Positions 7,728-17,234 of a stretch of 49,242 bases of DNA are shown one piece after another. The notes under the pieces are model-generated. The model ran no database searches and was not told where the DNA came from. It saw only the letters and a list, made by a program, of their open reading frames with translations. The position numbers and the translations under genes are program-made. Every line of letters begins with the position of its first letter. Position 1 is the first letter of the stretch. Source of the DNA: Schwartzia sp. (in: firmicutes) (GTDB lineage Bacteria > Bacillota > Negativicutes > Selenomonadales > Selenomonadaceae); the NCBI GenBank assembly GCA_017480545.1, contig JAFVAI010000035.1:1-49242 (forward strand). The letters run 5' to 3'.

Positions 7728-8248
7728 AAAAATTTGGCGCGTGGGCGCTGTTCACGATTGTCCTGTATGTGCTGCAATCGTCCGTGCTTCCGCTGATTGC
7801 ATGGCATGAGATCAGCGCTGATTTGCTGCTGGCGGAGGTGGTTTCCGTTTCGTTTCTGCGCGGCAGCCAGGCGGGCGCCATGCTCGGCTTTTTTGCCGGT
7901 CTGGTGCAGGATCTCGCCACGGGGACGTTTTTCGGCGTGGACATTTTTTCCAAGATGTTGATTGGATACGGTTGCGGCGCTTTCACACGGCACTTCATTA
8001 AGGAGCAGTTCTTTCTGCCGGTTTTTTCGGTCGTCGCGGCGAGCGCGGCGAATTATTTCATTATCCTTCTATTTATGATTTTGCTGGGCTATCGGTTCGA
8101 CTGGGTGGAGCAGCTTTCCGGGCTTCTGATTCCCATGATGGCCTACAATGCTGTCTTCGCGTTTCCCGTACATTATTGGACCCGAAGAATGTGTGAGCGT
8201 TTCGATACGACAAAGCGGTCCATGAGAAGAATCGGATATGATGAATGA
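7724..8248 (+). CDS. mreD: Rod shape-determining protein MreD
   Basis: A 174-residue polytopic membrane protein with about five hydrophobic helices, a short arginine-rich cytoplasmic end, and the family features FLRGSQAGAMLGFFAGLVQD and GVDIFSKMLIGYGCG. It works with MreC in the elongation complex. The start overlaps the mreC stop (ATGA) and the end overlaps the PBP2 gene by 11 bases. Confidence 0.93.
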   Translation: MKKFGAWALFTIVLYVLQSSVLPLIAWHEISADLLLAEVVSVSFLRGSQAGAMLGFFAGLVQDLATGTFFGVDIFSKMLIGYGCGAFTRHFIKEQFFLPVFSVVAASAANYFIILLFMILLGYRFDWVEQLSGLLIPMMAYNAVFAFPVHYWTRRMCERFDTTKRSMRRIGYDE

Positions 8249-10037
8249 ATTTGAGACTCGATTGAAAGTCCTGGGCGGACTGATGGTAGTTATCATCGCT
8301 CTCCTGATTGCGCGGGCAGGGTATTTGCAGGTGTATCGGGGCGACGAATACGTCCGGCGCTCCGATGGCAACCGGACACGCCTCGTCCCGACGGTGGCGT
8401 CGAGAGGAACGTTTTTCGACCGGAACGGGCAGAGCATTGTCGAAAATCGGCCGAGTTTTGTCGTTTCCTTGCTTCCGCTGACCGCGCCGATCCAGCCGGA
8501 GGTCATAACGCGGCTCTCCGTGCTTTTGCAAGTGCCGCGGGAAGAAATCGAAGCGAAAGTCAAAGCGCATACCGGGTATGAGCCCATCCGCGTCAAAAAT
8601 GATGTCGGTCCCGAACTTTTGACGGTCATCGAGGAACAAAGCGAGCTCTATCCGGGTGTCATCATCGAAGTGCAGGCGGTTCGCGACTATCTGTACAAGA
8701 CGCAGGGGGCGCATATTCTCGGCTATGTCAGCGAGATCAGCGAGGCGGAGCTGGAAAGGCGCAAGGACGAGGGCTATAAAACCGGCGACATCATTGGGCA
8801 GTTTGGCCTTGAGCGTGTTTACGACCAGGAGCTTCGCGGCGTCAACGGCGGCGAATTGGTGGAGGTCGATGTCACAGGCAAGCCGGTGCAGATTTTGGGG
8901 CAAAAGGAGCCGGTTTCCGGGCACGATCTTTATCTGACAATCGACTGGCGCCTGCAGGCCGCGACGGAAAAAGCCGTGGACGACCAACTGGCACTGATTG
9001 GTGCGAAAGCGGCGGCGGCGGTAGTGATGAATCCGCAGACGGGCGAGGTGCTGGCTTTGGTCAGCAGGCCGGCTTTCGACCCAAATCTTTTCGTTCATGG
9101 CATTTCCGAGAAAAATTGGCAGGCGATTAACGAAAATCCTTATGATCCTCTGGACAACAAGGCGACCACCGGCGAGTATCCGCCCGGCTCCACGTTCAAA
9201 ATTGTCACGGGCACGGCGGCGTTGTCAGAGGAAGTCGTGACGCCTACGGAGCAGATCCTCGACACGGGTGTTTACTGGTTGGGCGAGAAGGGAAACGCGG
9301 GCGGCGAAGTCTTGGGCTGGCTGGATTTTACCAGTGCGCTCGCGCATTCTGACAATTATTATTTCTATGAAATGGGGTATCGGCTCGGCGTCGATCGGTT
9401 GGAAAAGTACGCGCGCATGTTTGGGCTCGGGGAAAAGACAGGCATCAATCTTCCCTATGAATCGGAGGGGCTTGTGCCAAGCCGCGCCTACAAGGAAAAA
9501 TACCTAGAAGACGAGTGGTACGATTCCGAAACGTTGGATGCGGCCATCGGGCAGGGGTTTAATCTGGTGACGCCGCTCCAGGCGGCGATGGTCATGGGCG
9601 AGATTGCCGCGAACGGACAGAGGTTTCAGCCCTATCTGGTGAGCAAGATCGTCGACACCGAAGGCAATCTGGTCAAGGCATACACGCCGAAGCTGCTCTC
9701 TGCGCTGGAAGTTCCCGACAATGTCATACGGCTCGTGCAGCAGGGACTTCGGGATGTCACGAAGGAAGGAACAGCGGCGGGCGTATTTGGCACGAATTTT
9801 CCGGTGGACATCGCCGGGAAAACGGGGACGGCGGAAAACTCCCAAGGCGCGGACCACGGTTGGTTTGTGGCTTACGGACCGTATTCCAATCCGGGCATCG
9901 TTGTGGCTGTCATCGTTGAAAACGGCGGTTTTGGTTCGCAGTCGGCGGTGCCGATCGGGAAGCGAATTCTGGAGGCCGCATTTGGCTTGGACGGATCGGT
10001 GCCCGTGGTGAGCGTGCCACAAAAGAAGCAGGGATAA
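8238..10037 (+). CDS. mrdA: Penicillin-binding protein 2 (elongation transpeptidase)
   Basis: A 599-residue class B penicillin-binding protein that crosslinks peptidoglycan during side-wall growth. Layout: one membrane anchor at about residues 10-30, the dimerisation domain (RGTFFDRNGQ, IGQFGLERVYDQELRG), then the transpeptidase domain with the active-site motifs STFK (PPGSTFKIVTG), SDN (AHSDNYYFYEMG) and KTGT (AGKTGTAEN). The length matches PBP2. Being cotranscribed with mreBCD and just ahead of minCDE-rodA identifies it as the partner of the RodA glycosyltransferase. Confidence 0.96.
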   Translation: MMNEFETRLKVLGGLMVVIIALLIARAGYLQVYRGDEYVRRSDGNRTRLVPTVASRGTFFDRNGQSIVENRPSFVVSLLPLTAPIQPEVITRLSVLLQVPREEIEAKVKAHTGYEPIRVKNDVGPELLTVIEEQSELYPGVIIEVQAVRDYLYKTQGAHILGYVSEISEAELERRKDEGYKTGDIIGQFGLERVYDQELRGVNGGELVEVDVTGKPVQILGQKEPVSGHDLYLTIDWRLQAATEKAVDDQLALIGAKAAAAVVMNPQTGEVLALVSRPAFDPNLFVHGISEKNWQAINENPYDPLDNKATTGEYPPGSTFKIVTGTAALSEEVVTPTEQILDTGVYWLGEKGNAGGEVLGWLDFTSALAHSDNYYFYEMGYRLGVDRLEKYARMFGLGEKTGINLPYESEGLVPSRAYKEKYLEDEWYDSETLDAAIGQGFNLVTPLQAAMVMGEIAANGQRFQPYLVSKIVDTEGNLVKAYTPKLLSALEVPDNVIRLVQQGLRDVTKEGTAAGVFGTNFPVDIAGKTGTAENSQGADHGWFVAYGPYSNPGIVVAVIVENGGFGSQSAVPIGKRILEAAFGLDGSVPVVSVPQKKQG

Positions 10038-10105
10038 TCCGTTGGGCAGGAATTTTTTGCGGACATCAATATAATATGGTGGTTTACGGGTGAAGTGGGG
10101 TAGCC

Positions 10106-10804
10106 ATGAGCGGGGAAATCGTAAAATTGAAGGGGAGCCGTCTCGGTTTGCAGCTTGTTTTTTCGCCGAATGTCGATTTTGAATCCGTTCGGGCGGATAT
10201 CCAACGGAAATTGGAGGAAGGCTCAAATTTTTTCCGGCGGGGGACGGTGATACAGGTCGCGCCGGGAGCCTTGTCCGAGGCGAACGCAAGCGTTTTGCGA
10301 AAGCTTTTCCATCAGCACGGTGTGCTGTTCCGTATCGAGGATCCGGCGGAAGAGCCGCCGCGGCCTGCGGCGAAGCGAGCATCCAGAGCCGCGCAGGCGG
10401 AAGTTCGGCCACCGGAGCCGATGCCGGCACCTGCGGCAATTCCGATTCCCGCGGAGAAAGAGAAAAAAATGCTCGTCATTGACCGAACGGTGCGCGGCGG
10501 GCAGGAGATACAGACCCAAGGCTCGGTGATGATTTGCGGCAATGTGAATCCGGGCGCGCAGATTATCGCGGGCGGCAGCATCGACATTCGCGGCACCTGC
10601 AAGGGTTTGGTGCACGCGGGCGCCTATGGCGACACCACCGCCTTTGTGGTGGCGGATCGGCTGATGCCAACGCAGATCCGGATCGCGGACAGGATTGCGC
10701 AGCCTCCGGATCAGATGGAAACGCCGACGGTGGCCGAGCGGGCATCGATTGTCGACGGGAAAATAGTGATTGAACCGATAGAAAGGCAGGAAATCAAGAT
10801 ATGA
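10106..10804 (+). CDS. minC: Septum site-determining protein MinC
   Basis: A 232-residue inhibitor of FtsZ assembly. The N-terminal domain covers about residues 1-95, followed by a proline/alanine-rich linker, then the C-terminal right-handed beta-helix (TVRGGQEIQTQGSVMICGNV, AGGSIDIRGTCKGLVHAGA) that binds MinD. A TATAAT at 10071-10076 in the preceding gap may be a local promoter, but I see no matching -35 box. The stop overlaps the minD start (ATGA). Confidence 0.95.
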   Translation: MSGEIVKLKGSRLGLQLVFSPNVDFESVRADIQRKLEEGSNFFRRGTVIQVAPGALSEANASVLRKLFHQHGVLFRIEDPAEEPPRPAAKRASRAAQAEVRPPEPMPAPAAIPIPAEKEKKMLVIDRTVRGGQEIQTQGSVMICGNVNPGAQIIAGGSIDIRGTCKGLVHAGAYGDTTAFVVADRLMPTQIRIADRIAQPPDQMETPTVAERASIVDGKIVIEPIERQEIKI

Positions 10805-11586
10805 GCGAAGTTATTGTCATCACCTCGGGCAAGGGCGGCGTCGGAAAAACGACAACCACGGCGAATTTGGGCGTGGGCCTCGCGAGCCGTGGCAAGAAGG
10901 TCGTCCTGATTGACACGGACACCGGCCTTCGGAATCTCGACCTTTTGCTCGGTTTGGAGCGGCGCATCGTATATACGTTGGTAGATGTGGTGCAAAAGCG
11001 CGTCAATTACGGGCAGGCTCTTGTGCGCCACAAGAAATATACGAACCTGTTCCTGCTCCCGACTTCGCAGGTCGCCGACAAGACGGCCATCGAGCCGGCG
11101 CAGATGCTGGAGCTCGTCGAGGCAATGAAGAGTGAATTCGACTATATCCTGATTGACTGTCCCGCGGGAATCGAGCAGGGCTACGAGACTGCCGTTATCG
11201 GTGCGGACTGGGCCATTGTCGTCACGAATCCGGAGATTTCCGCCGTTCGGGATGCGGACAAGATTATCGGGAAGTTGCAGGCGGCCAATAAGAAAATCAA
11301 GTTGGTCGTGAACCGCATCCGCCCGCAGATGGTCAAAGACGGCACGATGCTGGACATGACGGCCATCGACGATATCCTTTCGCTGGAGTGCATCGGGCAG
11401 GTGCCGGACGACGACAAGGTGGTGGATTCGGCGAATCGGGGCGTGCCCGTGGTGGAGTCGAAGGATTCCGCGGCGGGAGAAGCCTATCGCGATATTGTTG
11501 GGCGCGTATGCGGCGAGGACATTCCTTTCAAGCCGCTGGAAGTGGAAACCTTCTGGCAGCGGCTGAAGCACGTGTTTGGGCGTTAA
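10801..11586 (+). CDS. minD: Septum site-determining ATPase MinD
   Basis: A 261-residue ParA/MinD-family ATPase. The deviant Walker A GKGGVGKTTT is at residues 10-19, the switch motif DTDTGLRNLDLLLGLE near residue 40, and the Walker B-like DYILIDCPAGIE near residue 118. The C-terminal amphipathic helix (ETFWQRLKHVFGR) is the membrane-targeting sequence. ATP-bound MinD recruits MinC to the membrane and away from mid-cell. It overlaps minC and is 13 bases from minE. Confidence 0.97.
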   Translation: MSEVIVITSGKGGVGKTTTTANLGVGLASRGKKVVLIDTDTGLRNLDLLLGLERRIVYTLVDVVQKRVNYGQALVRHKKYTNLFLLPTSQVADKTAIEPAQMLELVEAMKSEFDYILIDCPAGIEQGYETAVIGADWAIVVTNPEISAVRDADKIIGKLQAANKKIKLVVNRIRPQMVKDGTMLDMTAIDDILSLECIGQVPDDDKVVDSANRGVPVVESKDSAAGEAYRDIVGRVCGEDIPFKPLEVETFWQRLKHVFGR

Positions 11587-11599
11587 GGAGGGAGGCAGA

Positions 11600-11875
11600 A
11601 TGTTCGATTTCTTGAAGATTTTCGGCGGCAAGTCCGAGAGCTCCTCCGAGCAGGCGCACAAACGGCTGAAATTCGTACTGATTCATGACCGGGCGAACGT
11701 CTCTCCCGAAGTCATGGAGCATATTAAGAACGACATCATCAAGGTCATTTCCCATTATATGGAAATTGACCAGAAGGCAATGGAGATTTCTCTGGAGAAC
11801 GACCAGGACGCCGTCGCGCTGGTGGCCAATATCCCCGTGAACCGAATGCGGCCGGTTGCGGGACACAGGCGGTAA
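11600..11875 (+). CDS. minE: Cell division topological specificity factor MinE
   Basis: A 91-residue protein that stimulates MinD ATPase and sets the pole-to-pole pattern. It has an N-terminal amphipathic segment (MFDFLKIFGG), the MinD-contact region (HKRLKFVLIHDRANVSPEVM) and the beta-rich dimer domain (ISLENDQDAVALVANIPV). The ATG at 11600 follows GGAGGGAGG; an in-frame GTG-type start 24 bases earlier overlaps minD and looks less likely. The presence of MinE, rather than DivIVA alone, fits a Gram-negative-type Min system. Confidence 0.95.
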   Translation: MFDFLKIFGGKSESSSEQAHKRLKFVLIHDRANVSPEVMEHIKNDIIKVISHYMEIDQKAMEISLENDQDAVALVANIPVNRMRPVAGHRR

Positions 11876-11884
11876 TCGAGAAAA

Positions 11885-11912
11885 TGCCGACGCTGGCTGC
11901 GTCGGCGTTTTT
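11885..11912 (+). terminator. Terminator after minE
   Basis: GCCGACGC (11886-11893) pairs with GCGTCGGC (11899-11906) across a 5-base loop, then GTTTTT. It lies between minE and rodA, so rodA may rely on read-through or on its own weak promoter. Confidence 0.8.
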
Positions 11913-11944
11913 GGCGTTATTTATGTATTTTGGAGGCAGGAAGC

Positions 11945-13042
11945 ATGAACAAGCGATTGCTTCGGCGTTTGGATTTTACGCTGATCTTTGCGGCGGCGGC
12001 GATAATCCTGATGAGCCTTGTCGTCATCGGTAGCGCGACACATATCAATACGGCCTCGGGCGGCAGCTTCGTGCAGAGGCAGGGGATATTTGCGATCCTC
12101 AACATTGCGCTGGCCGTTTTTTTGATGAATTTTGACTATAAAATGCTGCAACGGTATGGAATGAGGCTTTACTGGATCAATCTCGCGCTGCTTTTGGCGG
12201 TCATGCTGTTCGGGCATAGCGCTCTCGGCGCCCAGCGATGGATTCAGATTGGCCCGGTTTCGGTGCAGCCGTCGGAGTTTTCCAAAGTCATCATGATTAT
12301 CTCCTTGGCGGCACTTTTGGAGGACAGAGTCGGAAAACTCAATACATTGCAGGACCTTTTGCCGATTGTCGGGTTTGTCGGATTGCCCTTCCTGCTCGTC
12401 CTGAAGCAGCCGGACCTTGGCACATCGCTGGTGTTCATCGCGATTTTTCTCGGCATGGTATTCGCCGCCGGCGTGAATTTGAAGCTGCTGGGCGCTTTCT
12501 TTGGTGTAGGGCTTCTCGCCAGTCCTTTGCTTTGGCACTTTTTGAAAGATTACCAAAAAATGCGGATTCTCGTGTTTCTCGACCCGAACGTCGATCCCCT
12601 CGGCTCAGGGTATCATATCATCCAGTCGGAAATCGCCATCGGCTCGGGACAGCTGTTTGGCAAAGGGTTGTTTGAGGGCACCCAAAGCCAGCTTGATTTC
12701 TTGCCGGAGAACCATACCGACTTCATTTTCGCCGTGGTGGGCGAAGAACTGGGGTTTGTAGGCGCGGCGGTTCTGTTGGTTTTGTATTTGGTGCTCCTGT
12801 GGCGGGGGGTTCGGATCGCCCAGGACGCCAGCGACACCTTTGGCATGCTGCTCGCGGTGGGCATTACATCGATGCTGGCGTTTCATGTGTTGGTCAATAT
12901 CGGCATGACGATGGGAATCATGCCCGTAACGGGGATTCCGTTGCCGCTGATGAGCTACGGCGTCAGCGCGCTGTCGACGAATATCATAGCAATCGCGATA
13001 CTTTTGAATATTTATGTGAAGAAACAGCGGTTGCTGTTTTAA
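11945..13042 (+). CDS. rodA: Rod shape-determining SEDS protein RodA
   Basis: A 365-residue integral membrane peptidoglycan glycosyltransferase of the SEDS (FtsW/RodA/SpoVE) family with about ten membrane helices. Family motifs seen: GAQRWIQIGPVSVQPSEFSK, LKQPDLGTSLVF, FLPENHTDFIFAVVGEELGF and GIPLPLMSYG near the end. The ATG at 11945 is placed behind TGGAGGCAGG. Together with MreBCD and the PBP2 upstream it forms the elongasome; position after minE suggests this is RodA rather than FtsW. Confidence 0.93.
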   Translation: MNKRLLRRLDFTLIFAAAAIILMSLVVIGSATHINTASGGSFVQRQGIFAILNIALAVFLMNFDYKMLQRYGMRLYWINLALLLAVMLFGHSALGAQRWIQIGPVSVQPSEFSKVIMIISLAALLEDRVGKLNTLQDLLPIVGFVGLPFLLVLKQPDLGTSLVFIAIFLGMVFAAGVNLKLLGAFFGVGLLASPLLWHFLKDYQKMRILVFLDPNVDPLGSGYHIIQSEIAIGSGQLFGKGLFEGTQSQLDFLPENHTDFIFAVVGEELGFVGAAVLLVLYLVLLWRGVRIAQDASDTFGMLLAVGITSMLAFHVLVNIGMTMGIMPVTGIPLPLMSYGVSALSTNIIAIAILLNIYVKKQRLLF

Positions 13043-13057
13043 TGAAGGATGGATGAT

Positions 13058-14911
13058 ATGGAGCCATTGGCGCACGATGTATTGCAGGCGGTGACAAAAC
13101 CCGCCCGCTATACGGGGCATGAGTGGAACAGCAGCGAAAAACGGCCCGGGGAAGCGGAATGTTCTTTCGCACTGTCGATGCCGGACGTTTACGAGGTCGG
13201 CATGTCGAACCTCGGACTGAAAATCCTGTATGAGATATTGAACCGCCGGGAGGACACAGCGGCAGAGCGAGTATACGCGCCGTGGGTCGATATGGAAGCG
13301 GAAATGCGCGGGCGAGGGCTGCCCCTTTTTTCGCTGGAAAGCCGAACACCGATCCGCGACTTTGATTTCCTTGGTTTTTCGCTGCAATACGAGATGATTT
13401 ACACGAACGTCCTCAATATGCTGGACTTGGCGGGGATTCCCGTCTGGGCGGCGGAGCGCGGCGGGGACGTACCGTTTGTGGTCGGCGGCGGGCCTTGCGT
13501 TTACAATGTGGAGCCTGTGGCCGATTTCTTCGACCTGTTCGTGGTCGGCGAGGGCGAAGAGGTTTTGGGCGAGATTGTCGCGCTGTTTGTTACTTGGAAG
13601 CGGGAAGGGCGGCCGGGCGGGCGAAAAGAATTCCTGCGGCGGGCCGCAGGGATTTCCGGCATCTACGTTCCGTCCCTGTACGCGCCGCGTTATGAGGGAA
13701 ATGGTGACTTTCGCGGCATGGAGCGCTTGGATGAAGCTGCGCCCGCTGTCGTCTACAAGCGCGTGGTGCGCGATATGGACGCGGCGGAGACTATGGAAAA
13801 GCCGGTGGTGCCGTATACCGGCATCGTCCACGACCGAATCATGCTAGAGCTGTTTCGCGGCTGTTCGCGGGGCTGCCGGTTCTGCCAGGCGGGCATGGCG
13901 TACCGGCCCGTGCGGGAACGCAGCCCGGAAAAACTGCGTGTTTTGGCGCGGAACATGGTTGACGCCACCGGCTACGATGAAATGTCGCTGACATCCCTGA
14001 GCTCGGCCGATTATTCCTGCCTCGACGGTTTGGTGGACAATCTGATGATGGATTTCGCGGGGGAAGAGGTCAGCTTTTCGTTGCCGTCGCTCCGCATTGA
14101 CAGCTTTTCCATCGGTCTTGCCGACAGAATGCAGCAGATTCGGAAAAGTGGGCTGACATTCGCGCCGGAAGCCGGGACCCAGCGCATGCGCGATGTCATC
14201 AACAAGGGCGTCACCGAGGAGAATCTCTTGGACGCGGTGTCGGCTGCCTTCCGGAAAGGATGGAAATCCGTGAAGCTCTACTTCATGCTCGGGCTTCCGA
14301 CGGAGACCGACGAGGATATTATCGGCATCGCGAAACTGGCAAAGAAAGTTGTGGATTGCTATCAGCAAATCACAGGGAGGCGCGGCGTGAAAGTCACCAT
14401 CAGCGTTTCCTGCTTCGTGCCGAAAGCGTTTACGCCGTTCCAATGGGCGGCGCAGGATTCGCTGGCGGAATTCGAGCGAAAACAGAAGCTTTTGAAAGAG
14501 CATATTCACGACCGCGCCATCCAATTCAATTACCACGACGCGCGGGTCAGCCGGTTGGAGGGCGTCCTGGCGCGCGGCGACCGCCGTCTCTCGCAAGTGA
14601 TTTATGAGGCGTGGCGGCGCGGAGCGCGGTTCGATGGTTGGACGGATCAGTTCCATGAGGAATATTGGTTGGACGCTTTCGACGCGCTGGGCGTATGTCG
14701 GGAGGATTACAACGAGCGGCAGCGGGCGCGGGACGAAAAATTCCCGTGGGAGCATACCTCGCCGGGCGTTGCCCGTGCGTTTCTTTGGACGGAATGGGAG
14801 AGGGCGGCAAGAGGCGAACTGACATCGGACTGCCGACGGGGACGCTGCACGGGCTGTGCCGTATGTCCGACCTTGGACGTCCGCGTGGTCGACGGAGGGA
14901 TAAAGTCATGA
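13058..14911 (+). CDS. B12-binding-type radical SAM protein (TIGR03960 family)
   Basis: A 617-residue protein. The N-terminal half carries the cobalamin-binding-like fold seen in this family (MPDVYEVGMSNLGLKILYE). The radical SAM cluster motif CSRGCRFC is near residue 275, followed by the usual TSLSSADYSCLDGL and KLYFMLGLPTETDEDI segments. A cysteine-rich end (CRRGRCTGCAVC) may bind a second cluster. It overlaps the next gene by 4 bases; this gene pair next to rng is widespread in Firmicutes, but the substrate is unknown. The ATG at 13058 is preferred over 13049, whose ribosome site would be too close. Confidence 0.93.
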   Translation: MEPLAHDVLQAVTKPARYTGHEWNSSEKRPGEAECSFALSMPDVYEVGMSNLGLKILYEILNRREDTAAERVYAPWVDMEAEMRGRGLPLFSLESRTPIRDFDFLGFSLQYEMIYTNVLNMLDLAGIPVWAAERGGDVPFVVGGGPCVYNVEPVADFFDLFVVGEGEEVLGEIVALFVTWKREGRPGGRKEFLRRAAGISGIYVPSLYAPRYEGNGDFRGMERLDEAAPAVVYKRVVRDMDAAETMEKPVVPYTGIVHDRIMLELFRGCSRGCRFCQAGMAYRPVRERSPEKLRVLARNMVDATGYDEMSLTSLSSADYSCLDGLVDNLMMDFAGEEVSFSLPSLRIDSFSIGLADRMQQIRKSGLTFAPEAGTQRMRDVINKGVTEENLLDAVSAAFRKGWKSVKLYFMLGLPTETDEDIIGIAKLAKKVVDCYQQITGRRGVKVTISVSCFVPKAFTPFQWAAQDSLAEFERKQKLLKEHIHDRAIQFNYHDARVSRLEGVLARGDRRLSQVIYEAWRRGARFDGWTDQFHEEYWLDAFDALGVCREDYNERQRARDEKFPWEHTSPGVARAFLWTEWERAARGELTSDCRRGRCTGCAVCPTLDVRVVDGGIKS

Positions 14912-15630
14912 GCGGCGATTCGCAAAAACGCGCGGCGTACTATTGCCGGGCACGGGTCACGAAAGACGAGCCGCTTCGCTATATCTCCCATCTGGATTAC
15001 GCGTCGACGATGCAACGGGCCATCCGTCGAGCCAAGCTTCCGGCTGCCTATTCCGAAGGCTTCAATCCGCATATGAAGCTGAGCTTCGCCTCGGCGCTTG
15101 CTGTCGGTGTGACCAGCGATGCCGAATACATGGATTTTGAATTGACGGAGAGAGTGGCCCAAGAGGAAATCGAGTTCCGGCTTCGGCGGTCTTTGCCGGA
15201 GGGCGTTCGCCTGTTGGCGCTTCGTGTGCTGGCCGAAAAGCCGAAGGCGTTGATGGCGGCCGTCGATGAAGCCCAATATGAAATTACGGTTCCCCTTCGC
15301 GGGGATTTTGCCGGTGCGGAGGCGGCTCTGGCCGCGTTTGACACGGCGGAATCCTGTGTGTTCTTCCGCGAAACGCCGAAAAAGAAGCGCGAAATCGAAA
15401 TCCGCCAATATATGCGCGGCAAGGTTCACGCGCAACTTTCCTCCGGCGGCACGGCCAGGCTCACGATGGCAATCCGCATTACGCCGGGCGGCAGCGTCAA
15501 GCCACAGGAGGTTTTGACCGTTCTTTGCGAAAAGTTCGCGCTGCCTGTCCGCATGGACGAGGCGCTGGTGCGTCGCGTCGCGCTTCTTGGCGGAGGCAGG
15601 CCGCTGCTTTCGGAAGAGGTGGCACCGTGA
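14908..15630 (+). CDS. Partner of the radical SAM protein (DUF2344 / TIGR03936 family)
   Basis: A 240-residue soluble protein of the family that is either fused to or follows the TIGR03960 radical SAM protein. Typical segments are EPLRYISHLDYASTMQRAIR, AYSEGFNPHMKLSFASALAV and KKKREIEIRQYM. The ATG overlaps the preceding stop (ATGA) and the end overlaps the rng GTG start (GTGA), so the three genes form one translational unit. The function is unknown; the arrangement with an RNase G gene suggests RNA-related work, which is inference only. Confidence 0.9.
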   Translation: MSGDSQKRAAYYCRARVTKDEPLRYISHLDYASTMQRAIRRAKLPAAYSEGFNPHMKLSFASALAVGVTSDAEYMDFELTERVAQEEIEFRLRRSLPEGVRLLALRVLAEKPKALMAAVDEAQYEITVPLRGDFAGAEAALAAFDTAESCVFFRETPKKKREIEIRQYMRGKVHAQLSSGGTARLTMAIRITPGGSVKPQEVLTVLCEKFALPVRMDEALVRRVALLGGGRPLLSEEVAP

Positions 15631-17069
15631 AAACGATTTTGCTGAATGTGACGCCGGAAGAAGCGCGCGTGGCCCTGACGGGGGACGGGCACCTGCTGGA
15701 AACGGCAGTGGAACGCCCGTCCCATTCCCATCTCGTCGGAAACATTTACAAAGGGCGTGTGCAAAACGTATTGCCCGGCATGCAGGCGGCCTTTGTCGAC
15801 ATCGGCCAGAAAAAGAACGCGTTCCTTTATCTTGGATCCGATGAAGACAGGAAAAATGGAGGAGCGAGGTAACATTTTCATATTGGACAGGCGGTGATGG
15901 TGCAGGTCGTGAAAGACGCCGTCGGCACGAAAGGACCGAGAGTAGCCACAAAGCTTTCGCTGCCGGGCCGCAATATCGTTTTGATGCCGACGGCGGCCTA
16001 CATCGGCATGTCGAGACGCATCGAGGACGAGGAAGAACGCGCGCGGCTCCACGCGTTGGCGCAGGAGCTTTGCCCGCAGGGCATGGGCCTGATTGTCCGG
16101 ACGGCGGCAATTGGGCAGGACAGGGAAACATTGGAAGCTGATTTGCGGTATCTTCTGCGTCTTTGGGAGTCGCTTTCCGCGCGTTGCGGTGTCCTGTCCG
16201 CCCCGGCGCTTCTCTATCGGGATGCCGATCTGGCGGTTCGTGTTGTGCGCGACCTGTTGACCGAAGAGATCGATCGGTTTCTTGTGGACGACGCGGAAAC
16301 CTATCGCCATGTGCGGGATCTGGTGAGCTATACGTCCCCGTCGCTGGCCGGGCGCGTCGAATGGTACGAGGGGGGAACGCCTCTGTTCCGCGCCTATGGG
16401 GCGGAAGAAGAACTGGAGACACTCACCGACCGCGAGGTAGAGCTCCCGTCCGGCGGCTTCCTCGTCATTGACCGCACGGAGGCGTTGACGGTCATTGACG
16501 TGAACACGGGAAAATTCGTTGGCTCATCCAACCTTTCCGACACGATTTACCGGGCGAATATGGAGGCAGCGGCGGAAATCCTGCGCCAGCTTCGCCTTCG
16601 GGATATCGGCGGCATCATTGTCGTAGACTTCATCGACATGGACGAAGAAACGCAAAAAGAAAGCCTGTTGGACTTCCTGCGCGAGCGCGCAAAGCTCGAC
16701 CGCACGAAAACGAACATTATCGGCATTACGCAATTGGGTCTCGTGGAAATCACCCGCAAAAAATCGCGGCAAAACGTTGAGAGCATACTGTATGCCGATT
16801 GCCCGTGCTGTCATGGCAGCGGCCGCGTCGAATCGCCGGAGACGGTGGCGATCCGTATTTGCCGGGACATTCGCCGCATCGAAGAACGATCCCACGCTGA
16901 CTTCGGCTACGAAGTCGAAGTGCATGACACCGTGGCCTACGCGCTGATGGATTCGCCGCTGGTCGACCGTCTGGCTTCGGATCTCGGCGTGAAAATCGGT
17001 TTCGTCATCAAGCCGGGCATGCACCCGGAAAGCTACGCGATCTTGCAGCGTGGAAACGGGCGCGTATGA
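15627..17069 (+). pseudogene. rng: Ribonuclease G interrupted by an in-frame TAA
   Basis: Reads as RNase E/G over 480 codons from a GTG at 15627, but codon 82 is TAA (15870-15872). Before it lies the start of the S1 domain (NIYKGRVQNVLPGMQAAFVD). After it the same frame resumes at once with HFHIGQAVMVQVVKDAVG, exactly where the family continues. So this is one base substitution and not a frameshift. The second piece (from GTG 15894 or ATG 15897) keeps the catalytic core (TVIDVNTGKFVGSSNLSDT, VVDFIDM) and the zinc-link motif CPCCHGSGR. Possible outcomes are a true pseudogene, re-initiation giving an S1-less enzyme, read-through, or a sequencing error. Confidence 0.88.
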
Positions 17070-17128
17070 CGACGCAAAATCTTTCAAAGGGAAAACAGGC
17101 TCGGCCTCCGGAACCTTTCGGAAACTAT

Positions 17129-17157
17129 TTGCGTTTGCGCTCCGTTTGCGGTATAAT
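17129..17157 (+). promoter_or_regulatory. Promoter of gap
   Basis: TTGCGT (17129-17134), a 17-base spacer and a perfect TATAAT (17152-17157), about 80 bases upstream of the gap start. The leader contains an AGGAGG ribosome site. Confidence 0.75.
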
Positions 17158-17234
17158 GAAAAGCAGGATTTTTCGGACAACTGCAAGATTTTCCCTCATG
17201 GGACAAAATTTTATTTTTTAGGAGGCTGTATCTT

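Noticed and set aside
15894..17069. Second rng piece as an independent gene
   Set aside because: It is in the same frame as the first piece, continues the family alignment at the very next codon, and lacks a good ribosome site; treated as one interrupted gene.
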